Origin: Nymphaea colorata
Taxonomy: Eukaryota > Streptophyta > Magnoliopsida > Nymphaeales > Nymphaeaceae
Direction: 5' to 3'
DNA: 64,000 nt
NCBI RefSeq assembly: GCF_008831285.2
Contig: NC_045144.1
Location: 20,041,716-20,105,715, forward strand
This document shows positions 11,096-23,358 of this stretch, piece after piece. Every line of letters starts with the position of its first letter. The stretch's first letter is position 1. The position numbers and the translations under genes were made by a program. Below the pieces are notes generated by a model that saw only the letters and a program-made list of their open reading frames with translations, was not told the DNA's origin and did no database searches.

Positions 11096-11226
11096 ACCAG
11101 CAACGGAGGGCGGTCTTGCATCTTCAGTAGTTGTCTAGTCCAAGACGCAAGCTTCATCTATGTACATGGTCCACCCTCATTCATTCTCTTTCACTTTCCA
11201 AGAAGGTAGATCTCTCAGGCCATGCT

Positions 11227-11234
11227 TATAAATA
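11227..11234 (+). promoter_or_regulatory. TATA box of CRP3
   Basis: TATAAATA lies 103 bp before the start codon, followed by GATGATGGAGAAGGTCTCAT. The leader is longer than in other copies because a GTTGCA-containing stretch is repeated just before the ATG. Confidence 0.75.
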
Positions 11235-11329
11235 GATGATGGAGAAGGTCTCATTCTCCAGTGCACTCGTCTAGTCTTCCTCCACCAGTTGCATTCCTCC
11301 ACTAGTTGCAGTTGCAGTTGCTATTTACA

Positions 11330-12441
11330 ATGAAGCGAGTTTCCCTTTCAATCTTCTTTCTTGCCCTTCTCTTGCTGTCCTCTATGGCTTTTGCACGTAT
11401 ACCATATGAGAATAAGAGTATGTTTTCTTGATCTCTATCCTCCTTTGCTTCCTTTTCCTTTCAAAGCTTTTAGTTCAACAAGAGTAGATCATATGAGGCA
11501 GTTGTGCACAATTGCCTTCGAACTGAAAATTCTCATTTTGTGTTAATATTTATGAGCAATTTTTCTCATTTACATATTTGTCCCTTTTACATTTTATGCC
11601 AATTGCCTCTTAGACCCAATTTTCTGGCTTTGCCTCTACCGTGTTGGTGACACTCTTGATGTCAACCACGCATCTGCACCCCGTGTTGCTTGATGTATAC
11701 TATAGAGAGAATGATTTAGATTAATCTGTGGTTGTTTTCTATTGGTGTTTGATATTTGGGGTCTCACCAGCTGCTGATGATTAGGTGAATTTCGTGTCAT
11801 TTTGGTGCCAACCAAAGTCCAAATATATGATAAAGTGTTCCAGTATATGAATATATGGGAATTAAAATAAGCTGATTATGCTTGTGACGGTTTTTCTTTT
11901 CCTTTTTGTATTGATAAAAAGCGTTGCAAAATATACATTTTTGACAATAAATTGTTAGACCTTGGTTTTTAAGGTAGAGCCTGCTTTTTGGTTGACTTTA
12001 TAATATCGGCCGCTAAAAGAATATTAATTAAAATTATAACAAAGCCATCATTCTGCTGGTATGTTTATGCTAAAACTTTTTTTTTTTTTTATGTGGGAAC
12101 AAGGGGTACTTTTGTCATTAACACCAAACTAACTCACAAAATTTTGTGCACCAGTGTCGCTCATTTGTGCATTTAAAAGTGCATGTTAGTTGGTAGAAGG
12201 GCTTTGCTGATGGTGAATAATATATATGGATGCAGATGAAAACGATCAATCACTGGCATTTTCATGGAAACCAAAAATCGGCTGGCTCAAGCCTGTGCCC
12301 AAAATAGAAAAAGGTATTTCCAGACTTTGCGATCAATGCAATGCCCGAGGCAAGAAATGCTGCGTTGGGAAAGGTCAATGGTGCTGCTCAGCCAAGGAGT
12401 ATGCTGAGTTGGTAAAAGCTCAGAGCGTCCCCCAGAACTGA
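11330..12441 (+). CDS. CRP3, small secreted cysteine-rich peptide with six cysteines
   Basis: Exon 1 is 11330-11417, the intron 11418-12235 (GTATGT...GCAG, 818 bp, the shortest of the family with a normal donor), and exon 2 12236-12441. The product is about 97 residues. The leader MKRVSLSIFFLALLLLSSMA continues to FA before Arg23. The mature part has an extra 25-30 residue basic and tryptophan-containing segment before the cysteines. They are spaced C-x2-C-x6-CC-x6-CC, followed by the family tail KEYAELVKAQSVPQN. Its cysteine number lies between CRP2 (four) and CRP4-7 (eight). No known family recognised. The product is inferred to be secreted. The splice sites are supported by frame and by conservation in paralogues. 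Confidence 0.75.
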
Positions 12442-12515
12442 AAACTTCCTCCTCATCTCTGTTCTCGCTTATGATGATGATAGTGGTCATTCATGGCGCT
12501 TCTCAGTAAGAAAAC

Positions 12516-12550
12516 AAGCATGCTCATTGCCTACGAGTAGAGCATGCACG
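12516..12550 (+). promoter_or_regulatory. 3' GCATGC hairpin after CRP3
   Basis: GCATGC at 12518-12523 pairs with GCATGC at 12542-12547, with an 18 nt loop, 76 bp past the stop. It is the same element as after the other CRP genes. Confidence 0.5.
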
Positions 12551-14024
12551 CAATTTGCTCATCCTAGCTCTCGTTGTTTACAACAACGTCTAATATGTAC
12601 CTTCCTCTGTTGCCAATGAATTTTAACTTTTCTGTGCAATAATGGGTAGGCTGAACACACTAATTGTGACAAATTTCAGTGAAAAGAGCCGATGCAGAAA
12701 CTCACACGGAGACACGCAAATCTTTGAATATGTTGACGGAAAATATGCCATGTTGGGTGCCGCCTTGCTTTCCCGTGCACCTCAAGTCTTCTGTTACTCA
12801 AATCCAACCTGTAAGACTGAAAAAAGGTCACAGAAAACATGATTTGCAAATCAAAAGTTTTTAAGACCGAGGTGATCTTATTAGAACCTTAGATTTGATT
12901 AATGAATGACGTGTTCATAAACACTAATTCAGCACGAATCATGTTTTAATTCAAGTTATTTTGGTAAAAAAGTTGATTTTTCTACTATCAAAATTTTCAT
13001 GTTATAGGATCATTTATTGATTATTAAAAAAAAAACATTATTGAAGATAGTACGTGACTAACTTAATACATGTTCTTCATCAAATCATCCTTGAATCACT
13101 CTTAAAATCACATCAAGGTCATTACTACAATCTCAAAGTCTCCGCTCCGGGACCTCCCTCCATCTTCCTTCCTTTGCCTCGCCTATTCTACCTGCCGGTT
13201 GGCCGCAGAAATCGACGAACACCGCGATTTTTCACTACGGGATTGTCTCTCCCTCCTCTGGAAACCCTCTTCAGGTTGCTCTGGACCACCAGCTTCTTCT
13301 AGCAAGTTACCTTTCTGTATAAAAACCCAGGCAACAAGATTTCAGTTCAACCCAGTATGGCGACAAGTCCATTTGTAAAGCTTTACTTGGTAGACATAGA
13401 AACCTTTCTGCAAGTCCAAATGAATGCCAAAATGCATTGCAAGAGGAAATGACCGTTCCATTGTAAGGATGTGGCCATAGACATTATACCAAGACTAATT
13501 AGTATTCAGGATCATGCAGATGGGAGCGAAAAGAGATCGGAATATACATTTGAATCGCACTAGATCACAGTGGGTCAAACAACAGGCGATGTGCCAGTGC
13601 AGGATGTAGAATCCATGTAATGTTGAAGTTGGATGCCTTATGCAATTCTGCTATAACTCGTTAATGAAACCCAGCTTCAGTTTCAGTTTTTCTTTTCCTC
13701 TTTTTGTTTAAAAATTTGACATAGGCTTGCGCACTAGTAGCGAGGCACCGCGGAACATACTAACGTGACGTGTTCATGATGGCACAAGAGAACTATTGCT
13801 ATTTTAACATTAATTTTCAATTATTCTATATGTACTTCTCCCAAAAAAATGTTAAAAGCTATAAAACTAATTTTATTTATTAAACATTTCAAAACATCCA
13901 TGTCCACGTGTCCCGCTTAGAATAATGAGGAAAAGAAAAAGTGCATGCAAGGAAATGTGCATGCGTCCACGCTGACGGTCTTGAGCGCTGTAATGAATTC
14001 ATATGTTCAATTCTATCTGCATAT
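12551..14024. other. Gene-poor sequence after CRP3
   Basis: No gene established. A more GC-rich stretch around 13140-13310 is open on the + strand (13054-13302) with proline- and arginine-rich translation. It may be a fragment of something once coding, but I cannot identify it. Confidence 0.35.
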
Positions 14025-14600
14025 GATGAAATTAGACCCAATAATAGTAACAATAATATCACATGAAACATCAAAATATAAGTAAGTAAATTAAGCAAGC
14101 TGAGAATACATCTACTAGGCAACTAAGACCTAATTAGGCAAGCTGTGAATGACGATAATATGCAAAAGGTCAAGCTGTTATGATATGGATCAAGCACAAT
14201 CAAAGGCAAGGGAATCATTCTATTGGTAGAGATCAAAATAGATTTAGTAATAAAAGAGATGAGGAAAGTAAACAGCTTTTAATAAGCTAGTAAACATTTT
14301 GTGTAAAGCTGGAGAATTCTGACATAACTTAATAAATATCTATACGCCTCACTAGTGGAATTAAGTTCTTACTTGGAGAAAGTGCCACATGGATGTTGGC
14401 TCTTTTGGCCAAACCACATAGAGTGTATCTCTCTCTCTCTCTCTTTGGCACACCAGCTCAAGACAAGACATTATGAGTGGTGTATAGATATTTATTACTA
14501 AATGTGAGATTGGCCAACCCTAATACCTATGGACGGTTACGTGCATACTCCTCCTATGTATATCAAACTGACTACATTTTGTCCATGAGTATCCCACTAT
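14025..14600. repeat. Dispersed repeat copy 1
   Basis: This matches 60715-61180, with a further shared piece near 61380-61440. Shared words include GCTGAGAATACATCTA, AAAGGTCAAGCTGTTATGAT and TTCTGACATAACTTAATAAA. The copies differ by substitutions and small indels. It has no coding capacity and its class is unknown. Confidence 0.65.
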
Positions 14601-14701
14601 AGTGCTTTCTAATAGGCCATGAACTAGAACGAAATCATTCTCAACTAATCCCTAAAAAGTTATCCAATTTTGTTCAATGGGCTAAAGATTTTGAGTGACC
14701 G

Positions 14702-14755
14702 AAATCCGACTGAACCACTCAAAGAAATAAATCCGACTGAACCACTCAAAGAAAT
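14702..14755. repeat. 27 bp tandem duplication, two exact copies
   Basis: Two adjacent identical 27 bp copies start at 14702 and 14729, each beginning AAATCCGACTGAACCACTC. Confidence 0.9.
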
Positions 14756-14917
14756 AAAGAAGTATCGTTAATTTTTTCATGCTCATTCTAATTCAAAGTA
14801 CCATTTGAACAAATAAGAATCCACTTCCTTACATGATTTCTTCTCCATATAGATGTATATAGCATTACGTGGATGAAGCTTGCATCAAGGATTGGCGCAG
14901 AACCTATGTCACCAAAA

Positions 14918-15010
14918 TGCCAGGTGCGGGTGCGGACACCCGCACCCGAGCACCCACATCGCGTCGACACGGGTGCATCACCAGGGTTGCCGCACCCTGA
15001 CGACATAGCG
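14918..15010. other. GC-rich patch with GGGTGC repeats
   Basis: Short direct and inverted GGGTGC/GCACCC words in a much more GC-rich stretch than its surroundings. It resembles the GC-rich remnants of plant transposons. No ends could be defined. Confidence 0.35.
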
Positions 15011-15839
15011 CAGAACGCTTCCACAACTATATCTGATGCTGGGTCTCCCTATGTTATCCACTTATATATGCCCCTTCTTTAACCTACACCCTCTAATGAA
15101 ACACTTGGAGGCTATTTCAAAACGCCCACATGAAATTTTTAAGATCATATATATGACGAGGCATATCCACATATGTTAACTGCAAAACCAAAAGATAAAT
15201 TGGACAACGGCAAATGGAAGCAAATATAACAAGCGGGTAATAGATGAAGAAAGTAAGTATGTCGAGACATGTTTGATTGTTTTCATCCATTAAAACTGAA
15301 TAACATGTAATATCAATATTTGTGTTTATTTAATAAACTTTATGACATTTCACAAATAAAACAAATGAAAACCTCAATATTCAGCTACACGCTACAAAAA
15401 AAACATGTAATTAATAGAAATTATCAGCTGATTCCACTAAGGTGACTCACTATGAGTTTGTCAGCTCTGCATTGTAGGGAGGAAAAGCATCAACGTTCCT
15501 TATAAAAGAGAAAAAAAAAAAAGAAGAAGAAAGAAACTGAGGAATTTTCTACTTTGTTTGAAAATCTGGGGGCGGCCCGTGCTGCTTCCTGACGATGATA
15601 AGATTCTGCTTTTTGAAGAGATTTTCCAGCAAAGATTACAAATATGGAAAAAATGGAGCTCAAAATTCGTTTTTCAGTAAAGGTTACAAATTTAAACTTT
15701 TTATTTCCATGAAAGTGCATATTGAATGAAAAAGGTGGGGAGTTGCGCGGCGGACACATATTAGACTAAAAATAAAAAATTTTGTGCTTCTTTATTAACT
15801 TCTTGCTTATATATATATATATATAAAATTCATTTTCCT
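15011..15839. other. Intergenic, nothing recognised
   Basis: AT-rich sequence with poly-A and (TA)n runs (about 15808-15826). An open frame on the - strand at 15490-15759 starts in low-complexity sequence and shows no domain. Confidence 0.4.
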
Positions 15840-16440
15840 GTTAGCTGTTGACAAACATGCCGTTATCTCCCTCTCCTCTCTCCTCTGTCTCAAGGGCTAC
15901 CAGCATCCACAGTCTCTCTCATGAGTTTATTATCTCTGTTGCAGGTCGCCCACTCTCCTGTCTGCCTCGAAGGCTACCGGCCAGCAATGCGCCAGGGCCA
16001 CTGGCATCAGCGGTCCTTTTCATCAATTGATTTTTCTGTGCGTCTCTCACTTGTATTACTAACCACCACCCATCCCCCTCCATCATTGGCCTTCTCCATG
16101 GCGCTATGTTTTTCCCTGAGAATATTGTATGGTGGTTCTTAGTTATTTAGAGTATGACTCTGTTCACTTGCAAGAATTCACTTGCAAGAACTTTCTGATT
16201 CATTGTAATGGAAAGTTGAAAGACGAACATTGGGAAAATATAATGGATATTTTCATTATCTAATATTAATTCAGACGCATTGACCATGATCTTTTTTAGC
16301 ATTCTAAAAATCTTAAATACCGTTAAGTTATTTCTTCAATGGTGTCAATTATCAAAGGTGTGAGCACCTATGTTGCTGTTGCGAGCAAGTTGCTCACGCA
16401 CTGTTATCACTGTATGTTAGAAAGTGCACAAATAGAAAGG
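15840..16440 (-). repeat. Inverted copy of the CT-rich CRP-upstream repeat, plus flank
   Basis: 15860-16145 matches, on the opposite strand, the CT-rich repeat and its GCTGATGGCGGCTGCC-type tail found upstream of CRP5-7. For example it reads CATCATTGGCCTTCTCCATG where those copies have the complement. The following 300 bp, including GTGAGCACCTATGTTG, matches 56520-56900 in the CRP7 intron. Confidence 0.55.
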
Positions 16441-17390
16441 TCATTCACCCTTCATTCTATGTTAACACCAAATAGAAAGTGCACAAATATATACCGGAAG
16501 GTGTAAAAGATAAAGAGTCGAGGTCCAACGTTCTTTATATATCTAATTTTTATATGTACATGTGAAAGTATGCCCAAGATGACAACTTTCATATCAAATA
16601 AACATGACCACGCCATAAGGAGATAATAAAGGCGAAAAAGAGTTTGGCGAGCATACAACTTTTTCCCTTACAATTTATATTCAAAGTAAAACGTTGGACT
16701 TGCAGCCCAATTTGCTAATTTACACATGTATTAGCATCCGCTGACTCTTTGCACGGTTTTGCGCTGCAAGAAATTCTTGGCTCAGTGCAATTAACCTGTA
16801 GAACTTTAAGGATTTTGATCTTCTTATACATATACCATGTCTACCATTCTTCATGTTCTAATTGGTATTTGGTATTAAAATGAGGCAATTCCCTACAGTA
16901 TATGAGATTGTGCTGCATCTTCAATACCTTCTCATTTACGAAGCCAACAACTCAAACTATCTCTGACCAATAAAGTTTTAGATTTAATCAGGATTCGATG
17001 GAATGTTTTCACGACCTTCTAATTAATAGGTTCACAGTAAAGTTCATGGCTCCCACCATGACCAGGGATGGATATTGAAAATGATTGCTAGTGGCAGATT
17101 GTGTTCAATGTATCATCACCATGTACATCATCCCCCTTGGCCCTCTCTTGGTGTGAAATGGTTGACATTAGTGTAAGATCATTTGGTGGGCCGACATATG
17201 TCTATGAGGAATTTCAGACATTATGGTTGTCTTAACGTAAATATCCGCTTAAGTGATTGCATTTGAGATATTACGTCATTTTAGATGGTATGGAGTAATT
17301 TTGAAATGTATAGATACCAGTACGGAATTACGGACTCTTTGATGGGTGGAATCAGTAATTGTCTTTATTATAAAATGGTAGTGGTCCCTG
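16441..17390. other. Intergenic, nothing recognised
   Basis: AT-rich sequence, no supported gene. The minus-strand open frame at 16452-16658 has no recognisable motif. Confidence 0.4.
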
Positions 17391-17531
17391 GGGTCGTGCA
17401 AGGGTTGTCTGAAACATTGGTTTCTAGGGTTTTCCTCTTCCCCATCTGAGAGAGACCTCAAGCGCACCGCATGTACCCTGAAAGACCCTGCTGCGATCTT
17501 CCTGTGCACCAGATCAGATGGATTCAGGTAC
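17391..17531 (+). other. Possible 5' end of a degraded plant gene
   Basis: TCTAGGGTTTTCCTCTTCCCC has the look of a plant 5' leader with a TAGGGTTT (telo-box) motif. It is followed by ATG GAT TCA G and a good donor, GTACGC, at 17529. No continuing exon is found downstream before CRP4. Possibly a captured or truncated gene start. The call rests only on these local motifs. Confidence 0.25.
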
Positions 17532-18839
17532 GCTTCCGCTTCAGTTTAAGGTTTCGTTTATTTCAATGATTTAGCATGAGCATGATCCTGTTTTAGGGCA
17601 TATACGTTTGGTTTTGTATATGAATTATGGGGAGAAATCCCAACAATTAGTTCTTCACAGACTAGTCTACCTAGACATATATATTATTGACATAGAGACA
17701 GCTTGGGTTTAAATGGACTACTGTTCAGCAACATTGCATGCAGGAGCTGGCAGCTATTATTCATCAAAACATTAAATATTTTCACAAAGCTATCAGATGA
17801 ATAACTCAACATGCAGGCAGACAAGAATGAGCCAAAAATTGAAATCTAGATACAGCAATATTTTCCCCTAAGGGAAAATAAAAGAAACAGTGTCTTCCTA
17901 AATACCTTGAGTGGAAAATGGAATTTGGTTTTGAAAAGAAAATCGGGTCTGGTTTAGAATGAGATTTAGAACATCTGGTTTTTCAATTTCATACAGTATC
18001 CCGGGAAAGGGTAGCTGCTGGGGGAAGAACCCTCTCTTTAAGTCAACAAATTAAAATTGAAGACCAAAAAAATTTAGATCTCCATCGACATCGGGAGACG
18101 ATGAAGGTCAAAAGGAACTAAACAAAAAAGGATCACAGTCCATCGGTTTGCCCACCCCACCCTCACGAACGTCTGGTCCGTTGAGAACATCAACAACTTA
18201 CAAACCTCTATGGTCTCTCTGGCCTCATTGTTAGGGGAGAAGCAAGAATTTTTTGTCTATGGGACAATAAAAATATATGTAACAAATTTTGAAATAACCT
18301 CAGAGCAGTGACATGGGTCTCATGGAGCTGATTCATATAATTTTTAAAATTCAAGCATAGCACAAATATAAATCACTCATCATTTAACGCGGTTCAGAGT
18401 ATTGTTCTCCTACATTTACGACGATCCTCTCTCACCGTGATTTTGTCAGGTGAGGTTCCACTAATATATAAAAGAAATGTTACATCAAGCCACTCTTGGA
18501 TATCGTTCCTTTGGTTTATGAACTAGTTAATTCATAAATAATGAATGAATTAACTAATGTATATACATTGATTGATCAATCCTGAATTAATTCATGCCAC
18601 TATTGCCAACTGCATTAGTTTAATTAACTATTTCTTTTGTATATAAATATGTTCATATTTTTTGCTGATTCATCTGACTTATTTTATCTAATTTCTGGCT
18701 AATTTTGCAGCACTGTCTCCTATATTCCTTTCTGTTTGCCTCTTCGTGTATCTTTTGCTCATGCTGGTAACTGTTCAGGCAAAAATTCACATATTTGTCA
18801 TCTAAAACTGGTAAATAGGGTCATGTTGAAAATAAATTT
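17532..18839. other. Intergenic, nothing recognised
   Basis: AT-rich sequence with no supported coding region. A TTTTGCAG acceptor-like site at about 18710 is not followed by a convincing exon. Confidence 0.35.
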
Positions 18840-19320
18840 GTCATTTGAAAGTCCGAGACCAAATTGAGTACTCCTGTTCACTTGAAGGGCTGTTTGGCAG
18901 CAAGCTGGAGAGTGTTCCACATATGAATCCAAATTCTGACTTGAAAACCAAATCAAAACTACATAGATACAACTTTCACAATGTATGGACCTTTGATATA
19001 TATAAAATATTAAAAAAGAAATCTGATCTAAATCTGAATGTGATCAGATAATCTGATCAGATGCCATTACTTAAATTTGAATTCGATCGGATTTTCTCGA
19101 TAAATATCTTTTACTTTTCGTGTCTGATTTCTTATGAAACATTTGGGTCGGATATGTGACTTAAATTGGAAAAATATATAACCTTTCATGCAGTCCAACA
19201 CGAGAACGGTACATGAACAACTCCACCCCATTAGTGATGTTACAGGGCAAGTGGACCAGGTACGTTATCTGCGAGGCAGAATACATCAGCTGCATTATGT
19301 AGATAAAGCTTGCATAATGG
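18840..19320. repeat. Diverged copy of the TCTGATCAGAT repeat
   Basis: This resembles 10441-10680: TCTGATCAGATGCCATTACT, a later GTCTGATTTCTTATGAAA, and an end with GCATTATGTAGATAAAGCTT. It is more diverged than the copy at 63205. Confidence 0.4.
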
Positions 19321-21016
19321 ACTGGACAACTAAGAATGATTTCCTCCCCCCCTCACCCTCAAAAAAAAAATTACATGTAAATTTTTTTAAAAAAATCATT
19401 CATCCTATATAATATTTAAAAAAAAATGATATTTCTGCTTATGTCAAAACTTTGAAACTCTCACAAAGTGGGATTATCAATTAACGAATCACAAAGTGAG
19501 GAGAAATGAAAATATTCTGATGCATAAAAAAAACTGGAGGTATTTTAGACATGAATGCTAGTTTCCACATGCTCGAGGAAAAAAAAGAATTCACCACTTT
19601 CGTAGACCTCATTTTTTGAAACAATTATAAGTTAATTAGTTTGAGATTTTTAATTTTGTAAACTACATCCCCCTGTTAATGATTTCTGTTTGAAAGGAAC
19701 GATTTGTAAGAAAAATAAGAGCTTCTTTTTCAGTTTTCAAAGTCGGGAATTCTCTCTTGTTTAGTCGTTGATTTTACTTTTTAACTTTTCCTGAATAAAC
19801 TTTCCTTAAATACACGTCTTTTTCTTGTGCAATGTCCCTGACAAAGTCAAGATCTAGCCATAAATCAATTCAATGCACGAGAGCCCTTTTGCAGTGGAGA
19901 AAGAAAGCTCCAAAAAAAAATTTCATATACATAGGCTTTGGGCATGGGACCAATTATTGGCGACCCTCTCTCTCTCTCTTTCTATATATATATATATATA
20001 ATTAAGTTAAAAATATAAAGGACAGTGAGAGCTGGCAGGGGCTTTTGGGCCCCTTCAAAATTTCAAAAAAAAAAAAATGTAATTTTTTAAAAATTTTACT
20101 TGGCCCATATAAAAAAAATTCGAAAAATTATATTAAGGCATTTGTTAGAATTTTGACAGTTTAGTTCGGTCCTCAATTTTTTTTTGTTTCACCCCTGCAT
20201 ATAAGTATCTGAAATCATTAATATCAGGCATTACATAATATCATTTTAAAGTAAGTTACCATGACTAAAATTTTTAGATGCTAAACGCGTCACAACAACT
20301 CTCCGGTGCTGTCATTATTCACCTCCTTGCACTATCCTGCCTTCCCTTGGTGGGCGATGGTCCGGCCAGCGACGGTGACTACTTCACATTACCCTGCAAT
20401 TTTTTTAGTAGATAACACAATTAAATTATCACCACCATTAACAAGGGTAATCCGGTCAAGGTGTAACATATTTTAATTTGTACAAGTCATTTGCTTGATG
20501 TAAGAATTTGATTTGCATGCCCCTTGACTAAGTCAAGATCTAGCAGTAATAAATTGAATGCATGGAAGTCCAACAGTTAGGCCTTATCTATCTCTTGCAC
20601 TAAATGCCTCATCACCCATTTGCCCTAGAGAAAATAAACCCCCAAAAAAGAGTTCATCTCTTGCGGTAAATGCCTGGGCCACTTGCAGTAGACAAAGAAA
20701 CCCCCAAAAAAAGTTCAATGTATATGGGCTTTAGGTATGGGATCAATTATTGGCCCCCCCTCTCTCTCTCTCTCTAATATATATATATATTTATATATAT
20801 ATTTGTGGTAGTGTTTATTTAACATATAGGAAATATGTCCAGGCAGCTAGCTAGTTTAATATCATACGGTATATGCAACCATAGGGATTATCACTGGCCG
20901 ATTCAGGCTAAATTAAGTTATATCATATTCACCAAGACACACTTCATTTGGAAAACGAGAAGAAGACTACCGGTCTGATTTTATAGACCCAAAGTTTCAA
21001 TGGGCACTTTGAGGTA
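19321..21016. other. Gene-poor, microsatellite-rich region
   Basis: Poly-A runs, CT runs followed by TA runs at about 19963-20000 and 20758-20805, and two similar segments containing TGACTAAGTCAAGATCTAGC (about 19840 and 20524). No gene recognised. Confidence 0.4.
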
Positions 21017-21662
21017 GGGCTGCACAACGAATCGAGCTAATTTGAGCTCGACTCGTTTTTTATACGAGTCAAACTCGAACTTAAATATAAACTTGAGTAT
21101 GTTAACGAGTCGAGTTCGAGTTCGTCGAGCTCGAACTCGAACTCGACTCGATTAAGGCTGGATTTAAGCTCATTTTTTATTTTGTGTTCTAAATTTTTCT
21201 TCCTTTTTTTTCGCGCTTAATCTCAATTTTTGTTTGAAGTTTTTTAATTTTCCTTTCTTTTTTTTTCCTCTCTTCACCCCGCCACGTTTCTTTTCAACCT
21301 CACGTCTTTTTTTACCCTCGTTATTACAACTCCATTTTCCCTCCCTTTTCATCTCTTTTCACTTCCTCCTCCCCATATCGTACTCCACGTAGTCATTGAT
21401 GCAGCTGTGCTCATGTCAGGTGGCCTCCTTTTCTCCTCCCCCGTATCATACTCTCCACGTCGTCATTGATGCAGCGAAAAGGAAAGGGCGCAAGTTCCAC
21501 GTCGTCGTCATTGATGGAACGAAAAGGAAGCCAGGGCGACAGCGTGCGCAGCACACGCAGAGCTCGAGTTCGAAGTCTGTCACTCGAGTCGAGCTGAAGC
21601 TGAAGTTTCAAATCTCGTGTCGAGCTCGAGATCTCGACCTCGACTCAACTCGTGAGCAGCCC
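21017..21662. mobile_element. Terminal-inverted-repeat element rich in GAGCTCGA words
   Basis: The left end reads GGGCTGCACAACGAATCGAG. The right end on the opposite strand reads GGGCTGCTCACGAGTTGAG. The outer 300 bp at each side are packed with GAGCTCGA/ACTCGA words in both orientations, and the core is T-rich. Target duplications are not clear. Truncated relatives lie in the introns of CRP4 (23995), CRP5 (29996) and CRP6 (43450). Confidence 0.5.
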
Positions 21663-23276
21663 GACTTTGGAGCTTGAAGGCTACAGTATTCATTGGATGT
21701 TAAATGTAAACAGGTTTAAGAAGGTCACTTCTGCAGCTGCTTGTTGTCGCTAATCACATTTTTATGTTTTGTTTGCGGCCGAATCAAAAGTCGTTGAAGA
21801 TGTTTGTTGCAACTGCTGCCCGTTGGTGTGTATCATTGTTAGTGATCTGTGGTCTGTGTTGAGAGTCTAGACCCCTCCTTCTTCCCACCCAATCTCTCTC
21901 TCTCTCTCTCACTCTCTGTAACAAGAGAGAGTAAGGAAACTACTTTTAAATGCTGAACAGAAAGATAGACAAGCAACTCACAGTACTGTTAGGTTTTAAA
22001 AATCAGGATTTAGCTTGTGTAAACAACGATTTCATTATAATTTCAAGCCTCTAATTATTATTTTTCCATTTAGAAAGTGATTAATTACCCACTGTTATGA
22101 CATATTTGAACTGCAGAAAGTGGGGGTCGAATCCAAATCTGATTTCTCCTTTCCTTGTTTCAGAACATTATCGCTTCTAATAAATGCCTTGGATAAAATA
22201 TCTCCGCTTTTTTTTCTCTTTCATAAGAATGTATTACTTTCTTCACAATATGCGAGATTGAATGTTACGATAAGGGCCCGACTTCCTTCATCCACCATCC
22301 TCTTTTCCCTCCTCTCCTCTCAAACACCGCCTATTCCATATGATCCACATGGATAAGTTCATCATGTTTCTTCTCATACAGAACTACTTCTAATTTATTT
22401 GCTTAAGAAAGCGATTTTTTATTCAGAAATGATCTGCACCTAGTTTTTATACTTCTAAATAAATGGCAAGTGCGGTTGGCAATTTTCATAAAAATAATGC
22501 ACATCCATTGAATTTCGCATATGATAAAGAAAATATAGTGGTCCGGACGTTGCACTTTGCCGGAAGTTAAAAACTTAACTAAATTAATGTACAAGTTATG
22601 CCTTGCATAAAGAAACAAGCTTCATGAATCATTCCCAATACTTGTTGGTCTACAGCACTTTCATATACCTTCCTTCTTTAAATTATTGTAAGTTAACTAA
22701 TTAGAGATAAATTAACTTTGTAGACTACTTGATCTCTCTGTTGGTGGTTTCTGTTTGGAGGGGACGATTTGAGAATTATATAATGGCTAAAGGCCCCTTA
22801 AGAAGCAAATTAATCCATAATGGCTAAACTCAACACTTTTGTTCTTGTTTGCATGCGTGTGTTTGTTGCAGGGTGCAATCCCAAAACCCTCTTTATTTTT
22901 TTTTGTGAAAAAATGGGAACAGAGAGGAGATTAAATAAGAAGAAGCATTGGGGATGGGGATACCATCTCAAAGGATGGATTTATGAAGCACGGAATTGAT
23001 TGACGCCAAAAATTTAGAAAGAAAGAATGTTTGGTGGCAAGATGGTGCCAAGAATGTTAGAGAGAGAGGGAGTCGACAAAATGGAAATTCGATAAAAACC
23101 AGAAGTGGTGGCAAGATGTCACCAATTTTGAGAGGCAAAAGAGAGAGAAAGAGAGGGAGAGAGACATAAATTGGTTGGCTGGGAGTATAAAAGGAGCGCA
23201 TTACATTCTCAACTACCCTCATTAGTTCTCCCTCTCTCTCTGTCAGTAGATCTCTGACCAAGTCTCATGTCTTCCC
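21663..23276. other. Region upstream of CRP4
   Basis: No gene recognised. CT microsatellites at 21893-21911 and 23228-23242. The final 100 bp is the CRP-type promoter block, with GTAGATCTCTGACCAAGTCTC just before the TATA box. Confidence 0.4.
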
Positions 23277-23284
23277 TATAAATA
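23277..23284 (+). promoter_or_regulatory. TATA box of CRP4
   Basis: TATAAATA lies 82 bp before the start codon. The leader after it differs from the CRP2/3/5/6/7 type and includes CCATATAGTTGGTTGCTACA before the ATG. That signature recurs at the relic exon inside CRP6. Confidence 0.75.
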
Positions 23285-23358
23285 GATGGTTGAAGGGATG
23301 CCCTTCTACACTCACCCACTCCTCTTCGATTGCCTGAGCCATATAGTTGGTTGCTACA

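Noticed and set aside
12646-12700. Possible extra CRP exon 2 acceptor (GCCGATGCAG) after CRP3
   Set aside because: The sequence after it has no CC pairs and no EYxEF tail, and the resemblance upstream is only a few bases.
13054-13302. Open frame in a GC-richer stretch
   Set aside because: Proline/arginine-rich translation with no motif, no splice context and no repeat in the array. Left as unassigned sequence.
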